Assembly (NCBI RefSeq): GCF_000613945.1 | Contig: NZ_BAJY01000012.1 | Coordinates: forward strand, 1-64,000 | DNA: 64,000 nucleotides | Direction of reading: 5' to 3' | DNA from: Prevotella falsenii DSM 22864 = JCM 15124 | Lineage (GTDB): Bacteria; Bacteroidota; Bacteroidia; Bacteroidales; Bacteroidaceae | In this document: positions 28,480-39,206 of the stretch, piece after piece | Position numbering within the stretch: position 1 is the stretch's first letter | Layout of the letters: each line of letters opens with the position of its first letter | The notes under the pieces: generated by a model | What the model was told of the DNA's origin: nothing | Databases searched by the model: none | Seen by the model: the letters and a program-made list of their open reading frames with translations, nothing else | Program-made: the position numbers and the translations under genes

Positions 28480-28941
28480 ATGAAAACAAAGCTCATTATA
28501 TTCATATTCGCAGCCTTCGTATTGACTTCGATGGCGTTGCCGTCTATGGCTGCAACCACCCGACCGACGTGCCAAGAAGGCGTTCCTGCCGATACAACAA
28601 CGTTTAAAGGGCACATAGAGAACCAAGAATATCAAATTTGGCTCGATATAAACTTCTATAAACAAGACATTATAGTGCCGGGACAAGAGGTTTTTGGCAA
28701 AGTTGCAGGCTATCTTGGCGCAAAACGCGACACTCGAAAGTGGATTATATCCGATGTAACGATAAAAGGAAACACTGCCACACTTACAATTATCAACGAC
28801 TATGGCAGCGAAGACCTTGTGGCAACGCTTACGCGCAATGCCGACGGCACCTACACTTTAAAACAAGTAGAGGGTAGCACCATACGCATCGTAGTAAACA
28901 ACAAGTGGGTGAAACTTCCGAAAACGATGCTGTTCAAGTAA
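28480..28941 (+). CDS. Small secreted protein of unknown function (153 aa)
   Basis: The product has a signal peptide (MKTKLIIFIFAAFVLTSMAL, cleavage near residue 24) and a mature part of about 129 residues rich in beta-strand pattern. Features such as WLDINFYKQDIIVPGQEVFG, then AKRDTRKWIISDVTIKGNTA and a TLTRNADGTYTLKQVEG hairpin suggest a compact beta-barrel or sandwich. I do not recognise the family. The gene is alone between the R4 repeat and the S41 protease gene, and each has its own promoter box. The start is fixed by the signal peptide, which makes the near-leaderless arrangement credible. Confidence 0.75.
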   Translation: MKTKLIIFIFAAFVLTSMALPSMAATTRPTCQEGVPADTTTFKGHIENQEYQIWLDINFYKQDIIVPGQEVFGKVAGYLGAKRDTRKWIISDVTIKGNTATLTIINDYGSEDLVATLTRNADGTYTLKQVEGSTIRIVVNNKWVKLPKTMLFK

Positions 28942-29004
28942 CGGGCAATCTCACTGTTTAGTTATTTTAATGCCATTTTTCAATCGTATTTCAGGATAAT
29001 AGTG

Positions 29005-29012
29005 TACTTTTG
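29005..29012 (+). promoter_or_regulatory. Promoter -7 box of the S41 protease gene
   Basis: TACTTTTG fits TAnnTTTG and lies 43 nt before the ATG at 29,055. The -33 region is T-rich but not a clean TTTG. Confidence 0.55.
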
Positions 29013-29054
29013 CACTAATTCTTAAAATACAAAATCGTTTATAAATATAAAAGA

Positions 29055-30740
29055 ATGATAAAGAAACTGCTTGTTGCACTATGTGCCTTCGCATTCATAT
29101 CTCAAACAGATGCCGTGGCGCAAGGTACGCCGGACAAAAACCATAACTTCAAGGTTGCTAAGAATTTAGAAACATTTTCTGCCATCTACAAATATCTCGA
29201 CATGATGTATGTAGACACTTTGAATGCCGATGAAGTTATCGGCAATGGCATCAACGCCATGCTGCGCTCGCTCGACCCCTACACCGTTTTTTATCCGGAG
29301 GACAAGGTAAAGGAACTAAACCTGATGATTTCGGGCAAGTATGCCGGCATCGGCGCACTGATAAGATACAACCTTAAGTTAGACAACGTTGTGATAGACG
29401 AGCCTTACGAGAATATGCCTGCTGCGGAAGCCGGACTGAAAAAGGGCGATATAATACTGTCTATCAACGATTCGGCGATGCACAAAAAGACCACAAGCTA
29501 CGTCAGCGACCACTTGCGTGGCGACGTTGGCACTACTTTCCTGTTAAAGATTAAACGCCCATCGACAGGCAAAACCATGAAGTTTAAAATCACTCGAAAG
29601 TCTATTCAAATGCCTGCCGTGCCCTATTACGGATTGCAGCAGAACGGAATAGGCTACTTAAACTTGAACTCTTTCACCGTAGATTGCTCAAAAGACGTTC
29701 GCCGTGCCTTCATCGAAATGAAGAAAGAAGGTATGAAATCGCTCGTGCTCGACCTGCGAAACAATGGTGGTGGCAGCCTGCAGGAAGCCATAAACATTGT
29801 GAATATGTTTGTGCCCAAAGGACTTACACTCGTGAATACCAAAGGGAAACTGCAGCCTGCCAACCGCGAATACAAGACCACAGTCGAACCGATAGACACC
29901 CTTATGCCGATAGTTGTATTGGTGAACGGCGAAACAGCAAGTGCAAGCGAAATAACAAGCGGAAGCCTGCAAGACTTAGACCGCGCTGTAATAATGGGAA
30001 GTCGCACCTATGGCAAAGGCTTGGTGCAGGCACCAATGGACCTGCCTTACAACGGAAACCTGAAACTTACAACGGGCAAATACTACATTCCGAGCGGCCG
30101 CTGCATTCAAGCCATCAACTACAAACACAGCCGCGGGGGCTACGTGGAGCATGTTCCCGACTCGCTGACAAAAGAATTCCACACGGCAAACGGCAGAATC
30201 GTGCGCGACGGAGGCGGTATCAGCCCCGACGTAAAAGTTCTTCCGGACTCGCTTCCAAACATTGCATTCTACCTTGCAAGCTCGGGAATAGACTCAACCG
30301 AGGTGATGCTGAATTGGGAACTCGACTATATAAAGCAGCACCCAACCATTGGCGAGGCGAAAGACTTTGTTATTTCAGATGCCGACTACGAGAGTTTCAA
30401 AGCTGCTGTAATAAAGAGCGGTTTCAAATACGACCGCCAAAGCGAGAAAGCAATAAAGAACCTTGTGGACATTGCAAAGTTTGAAGGCTACTACGACGAT
30501 GCCAAACCCGAGTTTGAAGCATTGGAAAAGAAACTCCAACACAACCTTGCAAAAGAACTCGACCACCACAAGCAAACCATAAAACAGCTTGTTACTGCCG
30601 ACCTTGTGGCAGCTTACTACTACCAACGAGGCGCAGTAGCAAACAGCCTGCAGTTCGACAAGCAATGGAAAGAAGCTGTAAAGCTACTCGAAAACGCGGA
30701 AGAATACAAAAAGATATTAGCACCAAAGAAGAAAGGCTGA
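29055..30740 (+). CDS. C-terminal processing peptidase, S41 family (561 aa)
   Basis: A signal peptide of about 22 residues leads to the N-terminal helical domain (YKYLDMMYVDTLNADEVIGN), a PDZ domain at about residues 95-175 (AAEAGLKKGDIILSINDSAM), and the S41 catalytic domain. The catalytic Ser lies in GETASASEI (near residue 296) and the Lys in GSRTYGKGLVQ. This places it in the tail-specific protease family, which degrades or trims exported proteins in the periplasm. Its own C-terminal region is a helical extension found in Bacteroidota members. It is monocistronic and ends just before the two-unit 22-nt array E. Confidence 0.93.
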   Translation: MIKKLLVALCAFAFISQTDAVAQGTPDKNHNFKVAKNLETFSAIYKYLDMMYVDTLNADEVIGNGINAMLRSLDPYTVFYPEDKVKELNLMISGKYAGIGALIRYNLKLDNVVIDEPYENMPAAEAGLKKGDIILSINDSAMHKKTTSYVSDHLRGDVGTTFLLKIKRPSTGKTMKFKITRKSIQMPAVPYYGLQQNGIGYLNLNSFTVDCSKDVRRAFIEMKKEGMKSLVLDLRNNGGGSLQEAINIVNMFVPKGLTLVNTKGKLQPANREYKTTVEPIDTLMPIVVLVNGETASASEITSGSLQDLDRAVIMGSRTYGKGLVQAPMDLPYNGNLKLTTGKYYIPSGRCIQAINYKHSRGGYVEHVPDSLTKEFHTANGRIVRDGGGISPDVKVLPDSLPNIAFYLASSGIDSTEVMLNWELDYIKQHPTIGEAKDFVISDADYESFKAAVIKSGFKYDRQSEKAIKNLVDIAKFEGYYDDAKPEFEALEKKLQHNLAKELDHHKQTIKQLVTADLVAAYYYQRGAVANSLQFDKQWKEAVKLLENAEEYKKILAPKKKG

Positions 30741-30761
30741 TATGCCTATGCGCAGTGCAAC

Positions 30762-30805
30762 CTATTCTGCATGATTGGCAAAACTATTCTGCACATTTGG
30801 CATAG
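30762..30805. repeat. 22-nt array E (two clear units)
   Basis: CTATTCTGCA recurs at 30,762 and 30,784, each time followed by a segment ending TTGGCA, so the period is exactly 22 nt. A weaker TTCTGC follows at 30,812. It lies 20 nt after the S41 stop and before the R5 repeat. Confidence 0.7.
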
Positions 30806-30869
30806 CTTAGGTTCTGCGGAAACTTAGTGGGCAAACGATTTTATCTTTCTTACTCAAGGCAGGTATCGA

Positions 30870-31090
30870 AAAACAGCTTCGACTTTGTAAATATTATTCC
30901 GTTAAAAAGTGGCAACTACACTTTGACGTTGCAAAAGCGTAGGTTTTGCGCACCGAAACCTACGCTTTTACTCTTCAAAACCTACGCTTTTGAAACGCAA
31001 AACAACAGGTTTTGTAATGCACTGACAACGAGCCGCTTAATCAATAGATACACACCTGAAAAATATTTACACTGTTATTATCTGCTTTCC
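30870..31090 (-). repeat. Dispersed repeat with a 22-nt array, copy R5
   Basis: Opposite orientation to R1. Units begin at 30,933, 30,955 or 30,956, 30,977 and 30,999. On the minus strand the cores read CCTGTTG, GCGTAGG, GCGTAGG and CCTACGC. One spacer (GAAGAGT) differs from the usual GCACGGT. Arms are shortened. The bases from 31,091 to 31,284 hold nothing I can identify. Confidence 0.85.
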
Positions 31091-31284
31091 GTCTATAAAA
31101 CGAGGAATGCAAAGCCGATGGCGTAGCAGAAGAAACGATGCTTTCCATTCGGAAAAGCAAAACGATATGCTTGTTCACACTAAATTTCTACTACGCCGCA
31201 ACTCGCTCATACGGTCAGCACAGAGCCGTTACATTAAAGCAACATTACCGTTTCCGCAAGTGTTTTTTAGTATATATAGAAACT

Positions 31285-31321
31285 AAAAAGCGTGTTTACC
31301 CAATGGGCAAACACGCTTTTT
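31285..31321. terminator. Terminator after the LRR gene
   Basis: AAAAAGCGTGTTT and AAACACGCTTTTT form a perfect 13 bp stem with T runs on both strands. It follows the minus-strand LRR gene. Nearly the same hairpin occurs at 40,003-40,037. Confidence 0.9.
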
Positions 31322-31349
31322 ATATTGTCAGAGAGTCAGGAACTCTCTC

Positions 31350-34300
31350 TTATCTCACATTCACCTTAGCGGCTTTGTTGCCTACACGCACGATATAAGT
31401 GCCGGCAGCGAGAGACACACGTGTCTCGTTATCAGCCAATTTACTTTGGTAAGCCAACTTTCCGTCAATTGTATAAACAACGAGTGTGCTGTTCTTTGCA
31501 CCAAGAACGGTGATACCGCCATTTACAAGCTGTACCTTTACATCTTCGCCTGCGCCAACACCATCAACACCTGTTGGGTTCGGGTCGAAGCTTACATAGT
31601 TGGTTATCTGGTAGAGATTAGGCAAACGAGTGTTTCGCATCAAACAAACCAGATTGTTAGCAGCATCTGTTAATTTCAGTGTAGTTACACCGTTTTCAAT
31701 AGAGAACTCATCGCTTTCAAGTTCCTCGCCTTGTGGTTCGCCGTCAATCACGTCGATATGGTCGATAAACCAGCGATATTTGGTAGGCTCGTTATCAACC
31801 ATAGCCTCAGAGCTTAGGTCTACCTTACCATTCACACACTTAACATCAAGAGGGTCCTGAAGGTTATAAGAGTACTTGTTGAACAGACTCTTGCCATCAC
31901 GGTCTACAGCTATCGGCATGGTTGAAAATCTCAATCTGTTCTTCACAACGTTCAATACAGCCAGCTTAGGATTTTTAGAAATATCAACTTTCAACAGTCT
32001 GTTGTCGTTCAACCAAAGCTGTTCCAATGCAGGTGCATTGTCGAGTGAAACGCTTTCCAGCATATTCTTGCTCAAATCAAGGTTCCAAAGCCCGGTGTTT
32101 TCTATCTTAACATCTGTCAGCCTGTTACCGGAAAGGAAAGCAAGACCGAGCTTTTTAGCCTTCGACAGGTCGATACTCTTCAGCTTGTTTTCGTTCAAAG
32201 ACAAGAAGAAGAGGTTCGGGAACTTGGTCAGGTCTATCTCTGTGAGTTCGTTACCACTCAAATTCAATTCCGTAAGAGCCGTAGAAGCCGGAATATTAAC
32301 TGCCGATAAACCGGCATCAGCAAGTGCAATTGTACCTGCGTCCTTCAATCCCGAGAGGTCGGCTGCACTCATCTTGACACCTGAGACACTAAAGATAGAC
32401 AGCTTTTCGTCTGCATTTGCTACAAGAACACGTACCTTGGCACCTGCCTTTGATTTTGCTCTGAAACGCTTATAGGTAGTATCCAATGTGTATTGAGTAA
32501 CGTTTCCATCAGCATTCCATTCAAAATAAACAGACGTTCCCTTAACAGGACTTGCCAAAGAAAGCTCAACACTGTCGGTCTGAACTTCGGTAGTGAAAGA
32601 AGCCAACTCGTATTGTGGCATGCCAATTGGCTGCACGAAAGTTGTCTTGAATACTTTCTCGCCCTTGAAAGCAGGGTAAGCAGCATGGGTCATCTCGCAA
32701 TATATCTTGCCAACACTAAGATTGACAAACTTGGTAGACCCATCTTTTATGGTATAATCTGTACCTTCTTTCAGTTTCTCGCCGTTCTCTTTCTTCCATA
32801 CGTACTGCGTTGTAGCACCGTTCTTTGTAATGAACTGTTCGGAAAGGTCGATACCCGGTGAAGATGTAGAGATTTCAAGCGTATGCTGTGGAGCATAGAT
32901 GAAGTGAGCCTCATCTAATCCGAAGTCCTTAGGCATATTACCCAATGTGAAGTTGTTGCCACTCACATCTAAGTCAGTGATAGGAGCAACAGGCGGAATA
33001 GCAATCTCTACCAGTTGGTTGTTGGCAGCATTCAAACGTTCCAAAAGCTCGCTGTGGTTCAGCAACAGACGAGTGAAAGCATTGTTAGAGATATTGAGAG
33101 AACGGAGGTTGTCGGCATCAGACACATCTAATGCCGTCATCTTGTTGTTGCTAATATCGAAATAGCGAACAGCATAAAAGTCATCATACTCGAAAGTTTC
33201 CAACTGGTTGTTGCTTAAATTAATGTCGCTCAACTGGCTCTTATAGAAATAAGAAGATGGTCCTTTCAGCGTAAGTCTTGAAAGCAAGTTACCGGTAAGG
33301 TCAAGCTTTTCAAGCTTATTGTTATAGCTAAGGTCAATATTTCTCAAGCCGGCGTTCCTTAAAGAAAGAACACGCAATTGGGTTAATGCCGTAAGGTCGA
33401 TATTATCGATATTCAAATCGTTGGTCTCCAACAAGGTAACATAATAATCCTGCGGTACATAAACGACAATGTTTCCGGAGCCTTTGCGCTGTGTATCAAT
33501 GTTTGGAGCTGTAGGACGGTCTGACTTAATCGCAATAGGAGTCAGATTGCCATCACCCAAATCTACCTTTACGGTAACAGGAGCAGCATCGGTAGCACCC
33601 AAGATACCGATAGAAATCTTTACCGGAGCACCTGCAGAACCAAGACTTGACAGTTCGACAGCCTTTATATCCTTACCGAAATCTTCGGCAGTTCTGATAG
33701 CGAAATTCTCGGTACGAATAGGATAATCCTTTAATACGCTGTTAGTGAACTGAAGGAACACTTGGTCGGTAAGGGCTTTCAACAATGTAATCTTGCCATT
33801 CTCATACTTATAATATGTATCATCGAGCTCAACAGGCTTTGTCGGGTCAGCTTTCGGAACTCTATAGAGCTTTCCGTTGGTCGTTGTTCCCTGACGCAAA
33901 ACACGCTTGGTAAGGTCAATGACATCGCCCACCTTATAAGTATCGTTCAATTCCATCTCATGCTGCTCATGGTAATATTCGAACCAATTGCCGGGCAAAG
34001 GCAATGTCGCAAAGTCCATATAGTTATTGCGAACATTGACACTGTAGAGGTCTTTGTTATTGGTTACGTCGAGCGACCTGAGAAGGTTGTTGTCGCAAGA
34101 GAAAGTAAAGAGCTTTAAATTCTTGCTGACATCGAGTTTCTTGAAATTGTTACCGCCGCAGAAAAAGTAATAAAGTTCAGGGCAATGTGAAACATCAATC
34201 TCATCAAACTTCACATCAGTATTCACTGCACCAGAAGTATGAGAGACGTAAAGCTCTCTGATTTTGGGATTATTGCTGAGGTCGAGCGACTTAATACGTG

Positions 34301-35060
34301 AGTCGCTAACGTTCAATATCTGCAATTCCGGGTTCTTAGAGAGGTCTACAGAAGAAACGCCGGTCATATCAAGACTCAAACGTTGCAGATTAGGACAAGC
34401 CGTTGGGTCGGCTGTTTTCAAACTCAAAGAGTGATAAGCATCAAATGAGCGCAACGCAGGGAAGTTACGGAGCGTGAAGTTTGGCGAAACGTGCCCGCAC
34501 TGTGGCATCTCTAATACCAACAATTTGGGAAGATAGCCTATCATCAATGGCGTTGCCGCTGTGAATGGGTTATCCTGCAGATAGATAACCTGCAGGTTCT
34601 TTAAATCATCGATATTGAGAGCGTTCAAGATGTTATGCTCCAAGTTTAATATCTGAAGATTGAGCTTACTGCTGAATTTAATCTCATCAATCTCATTACC
34701 TGAAGCATTGAAATAGTCTATCTTGGTCGGGTCGCCATAAATTTTCACCCAACCTTCCTTTGATACCTGTCCGGTATAAACGGAACCCTTGATAGATTGT
34801 TCGCCGTCCAAACGAGCAACATCTACTTCAAACTCTTCCTCACCGGCACCACAATCAATGCTGACAATCTGCTTGTTCTCCGTTGCTCCGAGTACAAATG
34901 TAACACTTGGCGTAACGCCACTACCCTGCACCTTCTCATACATGTTGGTATGAAAACTAATGATGGGCTCCTCATTCTGTGCATGCGCAGCGAGAGGATT
35001 TAAAATCATCGCCATCAAAATCAGAAAGACTGACGATAGCAAATTTAACTTATTCTTCAT
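31350..35060 (-). CDS. Secreted leucine-rich-repeat protein with a sorting-type C-terminus (1236 aa)
   Basis: A signal peptide (MKNKLNLLSSVFLILMAMIL, cleavage after AHA) is followed by two blocks of LRRs of the form L..LDLS.NP.L..L.VS (about residues 100-360 and 540-740), and a third near 900-1060. These are a different LRR class from the BspA-like proteins at the window start. The end has GVDGVGAGEDVKVQLVNGGI and a YTIDGKLAY-AAGTYIVRV pattern like the type A sorting domain for type IX secretion. An adhesin or surface-scaffold role is inferred. It is the last gene of a three-gene operon, 4 nt after the protease gene. Confidence 0.88.
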   Translation of the reverse strand: MKNKLNLLSSVFLILMAMILNPLAAHAQNEEPIISFHTNMYEKVQGSGVTPSVTFVLGATENKQIVSIDCGAGEEEFEVDVARLDGEQSIKGSVYTGQVSKEGWVKIYGDPTKIDYFNASGNEIDEIKFSSKLNLQILNLEHNILNALNIDDLKNLQVIYLQDNPFTAATPLMIGYLPKLLVLEMPQCGHVSPNFTLRNFPALRSFDAYHSLSLKTADPTACPNLQRLSLDMTGVSSVDLSKNPELQILNVSDSRIKSLDLSNNPKIRELYVSHTSGAVNTDVKFDEIDVSHCPELYYFFCGGNNFKKLDVSKNLKLFTFSCDNNLLRSLDVTNNKDLYSVNVRNNYMDFATLPLPGNWFEYYHEQHEMELNDTYKVGDVIDLTKRVLRQGTTTNGKLYRVPKADPTKPVELDDTYYKYENGKITLLKALTDQVFLQFTNSVLKDYPIRTENFAIRTAEDFGKDIKAVELSSLGSAGAPVKISIGILGATDAAPVTVKVDLGDGNLTPIAIKSDRPTAPNIDTQRKGSGNIVVYVPQDYYVTLLETNDLNIDNIDLTALTQLRVLSLRNAGLRNIDLSYNNKLEKLDLTGNLLSRLTLKGPSSYFYKSQLSDINLSNNQLETFEYDDFYAVRYFDISNNKMTALDVSDADNLRSLNISNNAFTRLLLNHSELLERLNAANNQLVEIAIPPVAPITDLDVSGNNFTLGNMPKDFGLDEAHFIYAPQHTLEISTSSPGIDLSEQFITKNGATTQYVWKKENGEKLKEGTDYTIKDGSTKFVNLSVGKIYCEMTHAAYPAFKGEKVFKTTFVQPIGMPQYELASFTTEVQTDSVELSLASPVKGTSVYFEWNADGNVTQYTLDTTYKRFRAKSKAGAKVRVLVANADEKLSIFSVSGVKMSAADLSGLKDAGTIALADAGLSAVNIPASTALTELNLSGNELTEIDLTKFPNLFFLSLNENKLKSIDLSKAKKLGLAFLSGNRLTDVKIENTGLWNLDLSKNMLESVSLDNAPALEQLWLNDNRLLKVDISKNPKLAVLNVVKNRLRFSTMPIAVDRDGKSLFNKYSYNLQDPLDVKCVNGKVDLSSEAMVDNEPTKYRWFIDHIDVIDGEPQGEELESDEFSIENGVTTLKLTDAANNLVCLMRNTRLPNLYQITNYVSFDPNPTGVDGVGAGEDVKVQLVNGGITVLGAKNSTLVVYTIDGKLAYQSKLADNETRVSLAAGTYIVRVGNKAAKVNVR

Positions 35061-35064
35061 ATGT

Positions 35065-37436
35065 TTAGTAAATAATAATTCGTTGTGCTGCGCTTCCGTT
35101 CACTTGGATAAGGTAAATACCCTTCTCCCATGAGGAAGCATTGATATTGATTTCATTGCCTTGAGCCACCTGTGAGTGTACCAACTGCCCCGAGAGAGTA
35201 TAGGCACGTACATTCATCTGCTTAGCCTTTGCAAGAAAAGCATTGAACGAACGGCTACCCGTCATTGTGAGAACAGGTGTTTGCTTTTGCTCTGTTTTCA
35301 CACCTTGAATGCCATCAGTACCCTTCTCAAGCAAGACTTGTTTCAGCCCGGCATAAGCGTCAAACTTACCCGCACCCCATTGTACCGGGTCGCCGGTGTT
35401 CTTTACATAATCGTCTTTCACTGCTGTCTGCTTGATAATACGCACTACATCTTTATAAGTCAATGTGGGATCAGCTTCCAACCAAAGAGCAATAGCACCG
35501 GCTACAACAGGTGTTGCCATTGAAGTTCCGAGCGATTGGTGCCAATAGTAAGCCTTACCGCCCTGCTCCAACTTAGCTTGCAACGCTGCAGAAGTATAAC
35601 CCATATTCGGATTAGTTACACAATATGTATTGACAGAAGATATAACCGATGCGCCGGGAGCACAGATGTCCGGCAAGTTTCTACCATCAGCAAGCGTACC
35701 GAATGAAGAGAAACGTGATACTTCCCCTACAGGGAAGTCGTCGTTTTCGCCTTTTTTGTTGTAGCCATAGACATAACCGTCCAATGAAGGCCAGTGGTTA
35801 CGAACATTGTAGCTGCCAACGCTAATAACGTTATTTGCACATGCCATATCGCTGATAGAGCCATTGCGTGAACCTTTCGTCCAGCCTTCCTGAGCATAAT
35901 CGTCGAAGTAAACGAACTGAGCATCGCCATAAACATCGACACGCTGTTCTGCTTTCTTACTCTTAATAAGCAAGCCTAACTTATAATTACTATCCTTGTT
36001 GGTCGTTTGATTATCGCTTGTGAAGAACTCGGCAAGTACATAATAGCGTCCTGTTTCCGGGTCTTTAATAGACGCAGCACTAACGTATCCGTCGAAAGCC
36101 TTCGCAAAAGTCTGGTTTACAACAGCACCGTTAATGGCGTAATCGCCACCGGAAGAGTAAATAATTGGTTGCCCGTTGGTGTTTCCTGTTACAGGGATAC
36201 GCACAGCGGCTTTATTATTACGTGCACTATTGGTAACAACTATCTGTAGCTCAAACTCGTCAGCATCGTTGCTATAAGCGCAAAGCTGACCGTTGCGAAG
36301 ATTATAATAGGTTTTCTGTGCTGTCTTATATTCACCTTCAATCATTGGACGAATAAAGGTCTGAACAGTAGAATCTGCCTTATCAAACTTAGCTGTTAAG
36401 GCTACAGGATTATCAGCCTCGTTACCGGCAGCCACGCAAATGATGGCTTCTTCGCCGCAAAGAGAGAGGAAACGATTCATGACACTGGTTGGGTCATGTG
36501 CACCAAGGTTACTACCTAACGAAAGGTTTATGACACAAGGCTTGCGTTCGGGACCGGACAATTTAGAATAGTTAATGATGTCGTCGATGCCGAAAGCAAT
36601 GTACTGGTCGCGCAAATCGCCACATGAAGCCACTATCTCTGATTCGGTAGCACCTCCATAATAAAGGTTAGGCACTGTAACATTGTAAGACACATTCTGG
36701 TCATCGGTCTTTGCCGCAAGAATATTTCCTTTGTAGCCGCCTGCCATAATACCGATGTGTGCGTACCGTGGAAGTTTGTATAAGAGTCTGTAGTGAAGTC
36801 CTCGATGGCATACGTATTGTCCTGTTGCTTCATGGTGTCGAGTACCGCACGAGGATAATAGTTCTGATAGAGATAGCCCGAGCTGGTTGTGGTCGTAGAT
36901 GTAATCTTACTGATATAACCGAAACGGGTTGTTCCATCGGGCTTCAGGAAGTTGATATGGTTAGGGTCGATACCACCATCAACAAGACCTGTTACAACTC
37001 CTTTGCCGGTATAAGCCTGCGGAAGGTCTATTCCCTGGTGAATTTTATCAATGCCTATCTCCTTACGAACGATGTCCATTTTCTGATAAACAGGGCGCGA
37101 TAACTCCATACGGTGTACACACTCCAGTTCCGCAATGCGTTCCACGTCGGCTGTGGGCAGCATGACAATGGCAATGTTACCACGCACTCTGAGCACATTG
37201 ACGCCTTGCGCCGAAAGTTCGTCAAGGGCATTCTTCCCCTTAAATTCTACCATTGCCATGACATTCTGCTGAACTTCTTTCGGACGTTCAAAAGAACGGG
37301 TACGGCTATTGTATGTCGGAATCGATGTATTCCGTATCTGCAATAACATCATCTGACTTTGCAGGTCGAGCTTGGACTGACCGAAGGCTGTCCAAGCCAT
37401 GCCCAAGCATAAAATAATAAGTGCTAATTTTCTCAT
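35065..37436 (-). CDS. Subtilisin-like serine protease (S8) with a sorting-type C-terminus, frameshifted
   Basis: A signal peptide (MRKLALIILCLGMAWTAFG) is followed by a propeptide-like region and the S8 domain. Asp is in GKGVVTGLVDGGIDPNH, His in FHGTHTS, and Ser in LGTSMATPVVAGAIAL, so the triad is complete. The frame breaks at about 36,751-36,755 inside the His motif: HTSVLWQA in one frame, MAGGYKGNI in the other. One added G gives HGTHTSGIMAGGYKGN and 790 residues. The end (VRAYTLSGQLV, WEKGIYLIQVNG) resembles type IX sorting domains, so it probably acts at the cell surface. Its ATG overlaps the previous stop (ATGA), suggesting translational coupling. Confidence 0.9.
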
Positions 37437-39033
37437 TGTTTCTTGATTATGATTTTTTTACCATTAATAATATACAAACCGTTTGGCAGGTTTTCACCTT
37501 CTACGCGAGTACCGTCAAGACGATAAACGACCGTCTTTTTATTAGTAAGTTGCTGCTGAACTTCATCAATACCTGTAGGGCCGCTTAGCAGAATTTCCAA
37601 ACGGTCGCCATCTTTCAATGTTACTTCAAAGCTCGTTCCTCCGGGATAAGTCGGTGTAAGAGCTTCACCATTCAGTTTCGCAACCATCTTACTGAGGTCA
37701 TTGCCATAAGCACCGAACATAAACTTATTGTCGTCGGCAGAGAACATCAACGTATTTTCTCCACTCTGCATTGGAACTGTTGAATGGTCGGAACGATAGA
37801 AGTTGAAACCATAGTTAGCAAGACTGATGTCGTCGATGAATACAATTGCCTTCTGGTCGCGTACAATGGCAGAGGTTGTAATCTCTATCTTCATTCCTTC
37901 GGTCAGCTTAACTTCGTAAGAACCATCGTAGCCGGCAGTCATTGCATTGCCATCTACCTTAAACGTTTCTATCTTGCAGCCGCTGTTCGGCTTTATCTGA
38001 ATCATGTTATTTGCTTCGTTCAGCTCAATGGTATTGTCGCCATCTTTAATCGCTATCACCTTATTATTATAGCTGTTGCCGTGATAAACGGTGATGTTTT
38101 CGGCTTTATCGACATTCAGCGTTGCCTTTATTGTTGCGTATTTATGTGCCTTGATGTCGAAAGTAGTTGCAGCTTTCACAAGATATTCAAAGGTTCCATA
38201 AACATTTGTTACAACATCATTGACCTTGAATGCGTCCAAAGCGTAGTTCGTGTTGTCGAAAGTAAGTGCCAATTTCGTTCCTGCTTTCACGGTAAAGCCG
38301 GCATCGGTGTAATTGTTTACTTCTTTTCCATCAGCTGTTACCTTAGATAGAATGCCTTTCACTTCATCGCTTGAGAAGTTGAACTTCACCGGACAGTCTA
38401 CATCAGGATAGTTTGCCGTAACAACAACGACGCTGCCTTCTTTAGGTGTAACAAAGAACAGCCCGCCGGAACCTTGCACTTCTGCACCGTCGAGCGTTAC
38501 CTTATAAATAGGCGCATCGCCATAGTTGGCATTGCCAACAGCCAAGGTTTTCTCCACATCGGGAATCCATTTCACGGTATTATCGCCATTCTGAAGGTCT
38601 ACAACCGTGTGCGACTCGTAGCGTTCCATCTTCACTTTCGCTGCATTATCTACCTTAACGGTACACGATGCAGTACGTGCGTCTGCCAGCACGCCTGACT
38701 TTACGGTGAAAGTAAGGTTCTTGTCGTCGTCAGACAGATAGATGCTGCAAGAGGTAAGATTAGAGATTGACTGTTCAACAGCCTCGCCTTCTTTATTCGT
38801 CTTATAGATTCTTCTCAGATAAAAACCTTCCTTGGCTTCTATCTGAACAGAACCATACTGCGGGACTGTCAGTTCGTTTACACCATTGACGATGTTCTCA
38901 ACGGCTACATAATTAACTTTCACCGTAACTCTGCCGGCATCATCTACATCTAATTTAATAGGCGTATCAGCGTGGCGTTCATTGACATTAGAGCCATGAC
39001 CGCCAAGAAAAGAAAATAGTAGACTTTCTTCAT
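37433..39033 (-). CDS. Secreted repeat protein, first gene of the S8 operon, frameshifted
   Basis: The true start appears to be the ATG at 39,033. It encodes MKKVYYFLFLAVMALMSMNA, an ideal signal peptide, but this frame is lost at about 38,971-38,976. One added A gives MNANADTPIKLDVDDAGRVT and 533 residues. The mature part is built of repeats with the pattern KVNYV..EN..NG.NEL, each an approximately 80-90 residue beta-rich module. It ends YRLDGTRVEGENLPNGLYI and a GKKIIIKKQ tail, like other sorting-type C-termini here. The function is unknown; a surface or adhesive role is inferred. An alternative in-frame Met at 39,100 lacks a signal peptide. Confidence 0.82.
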
Positions 39034-39175
39034 ACATTTTAAAGTTTTTATTATTATCTAAGTTTAATTTTTGCTTTACAAGAGTTTGGTACGCTCCCAC
39101 TTAATTATTCACATAATGAAACCTACCTTACATATTGAATACTCCGCTAAGTATTGTTTTATCTGTTCAGGATTG

Positions 39176-39206
39176 CAAAGATAGACATAAAACATATACA
39201 AACAAA
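39176..39206 (-). promoter_or_regulatory. Promoter of the S8 protease operon
   Basis: On the minus strand TTTG (39,203-39,206), a 19 nt spacer and TATCTTTG (39,176-39,183) match the consensus fully. The leader to the ATG at 39,033 is about 140 nt. The bases from 39,207 to 39,508 hold no gene or repeat I can identify. Confidence 0.8.
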
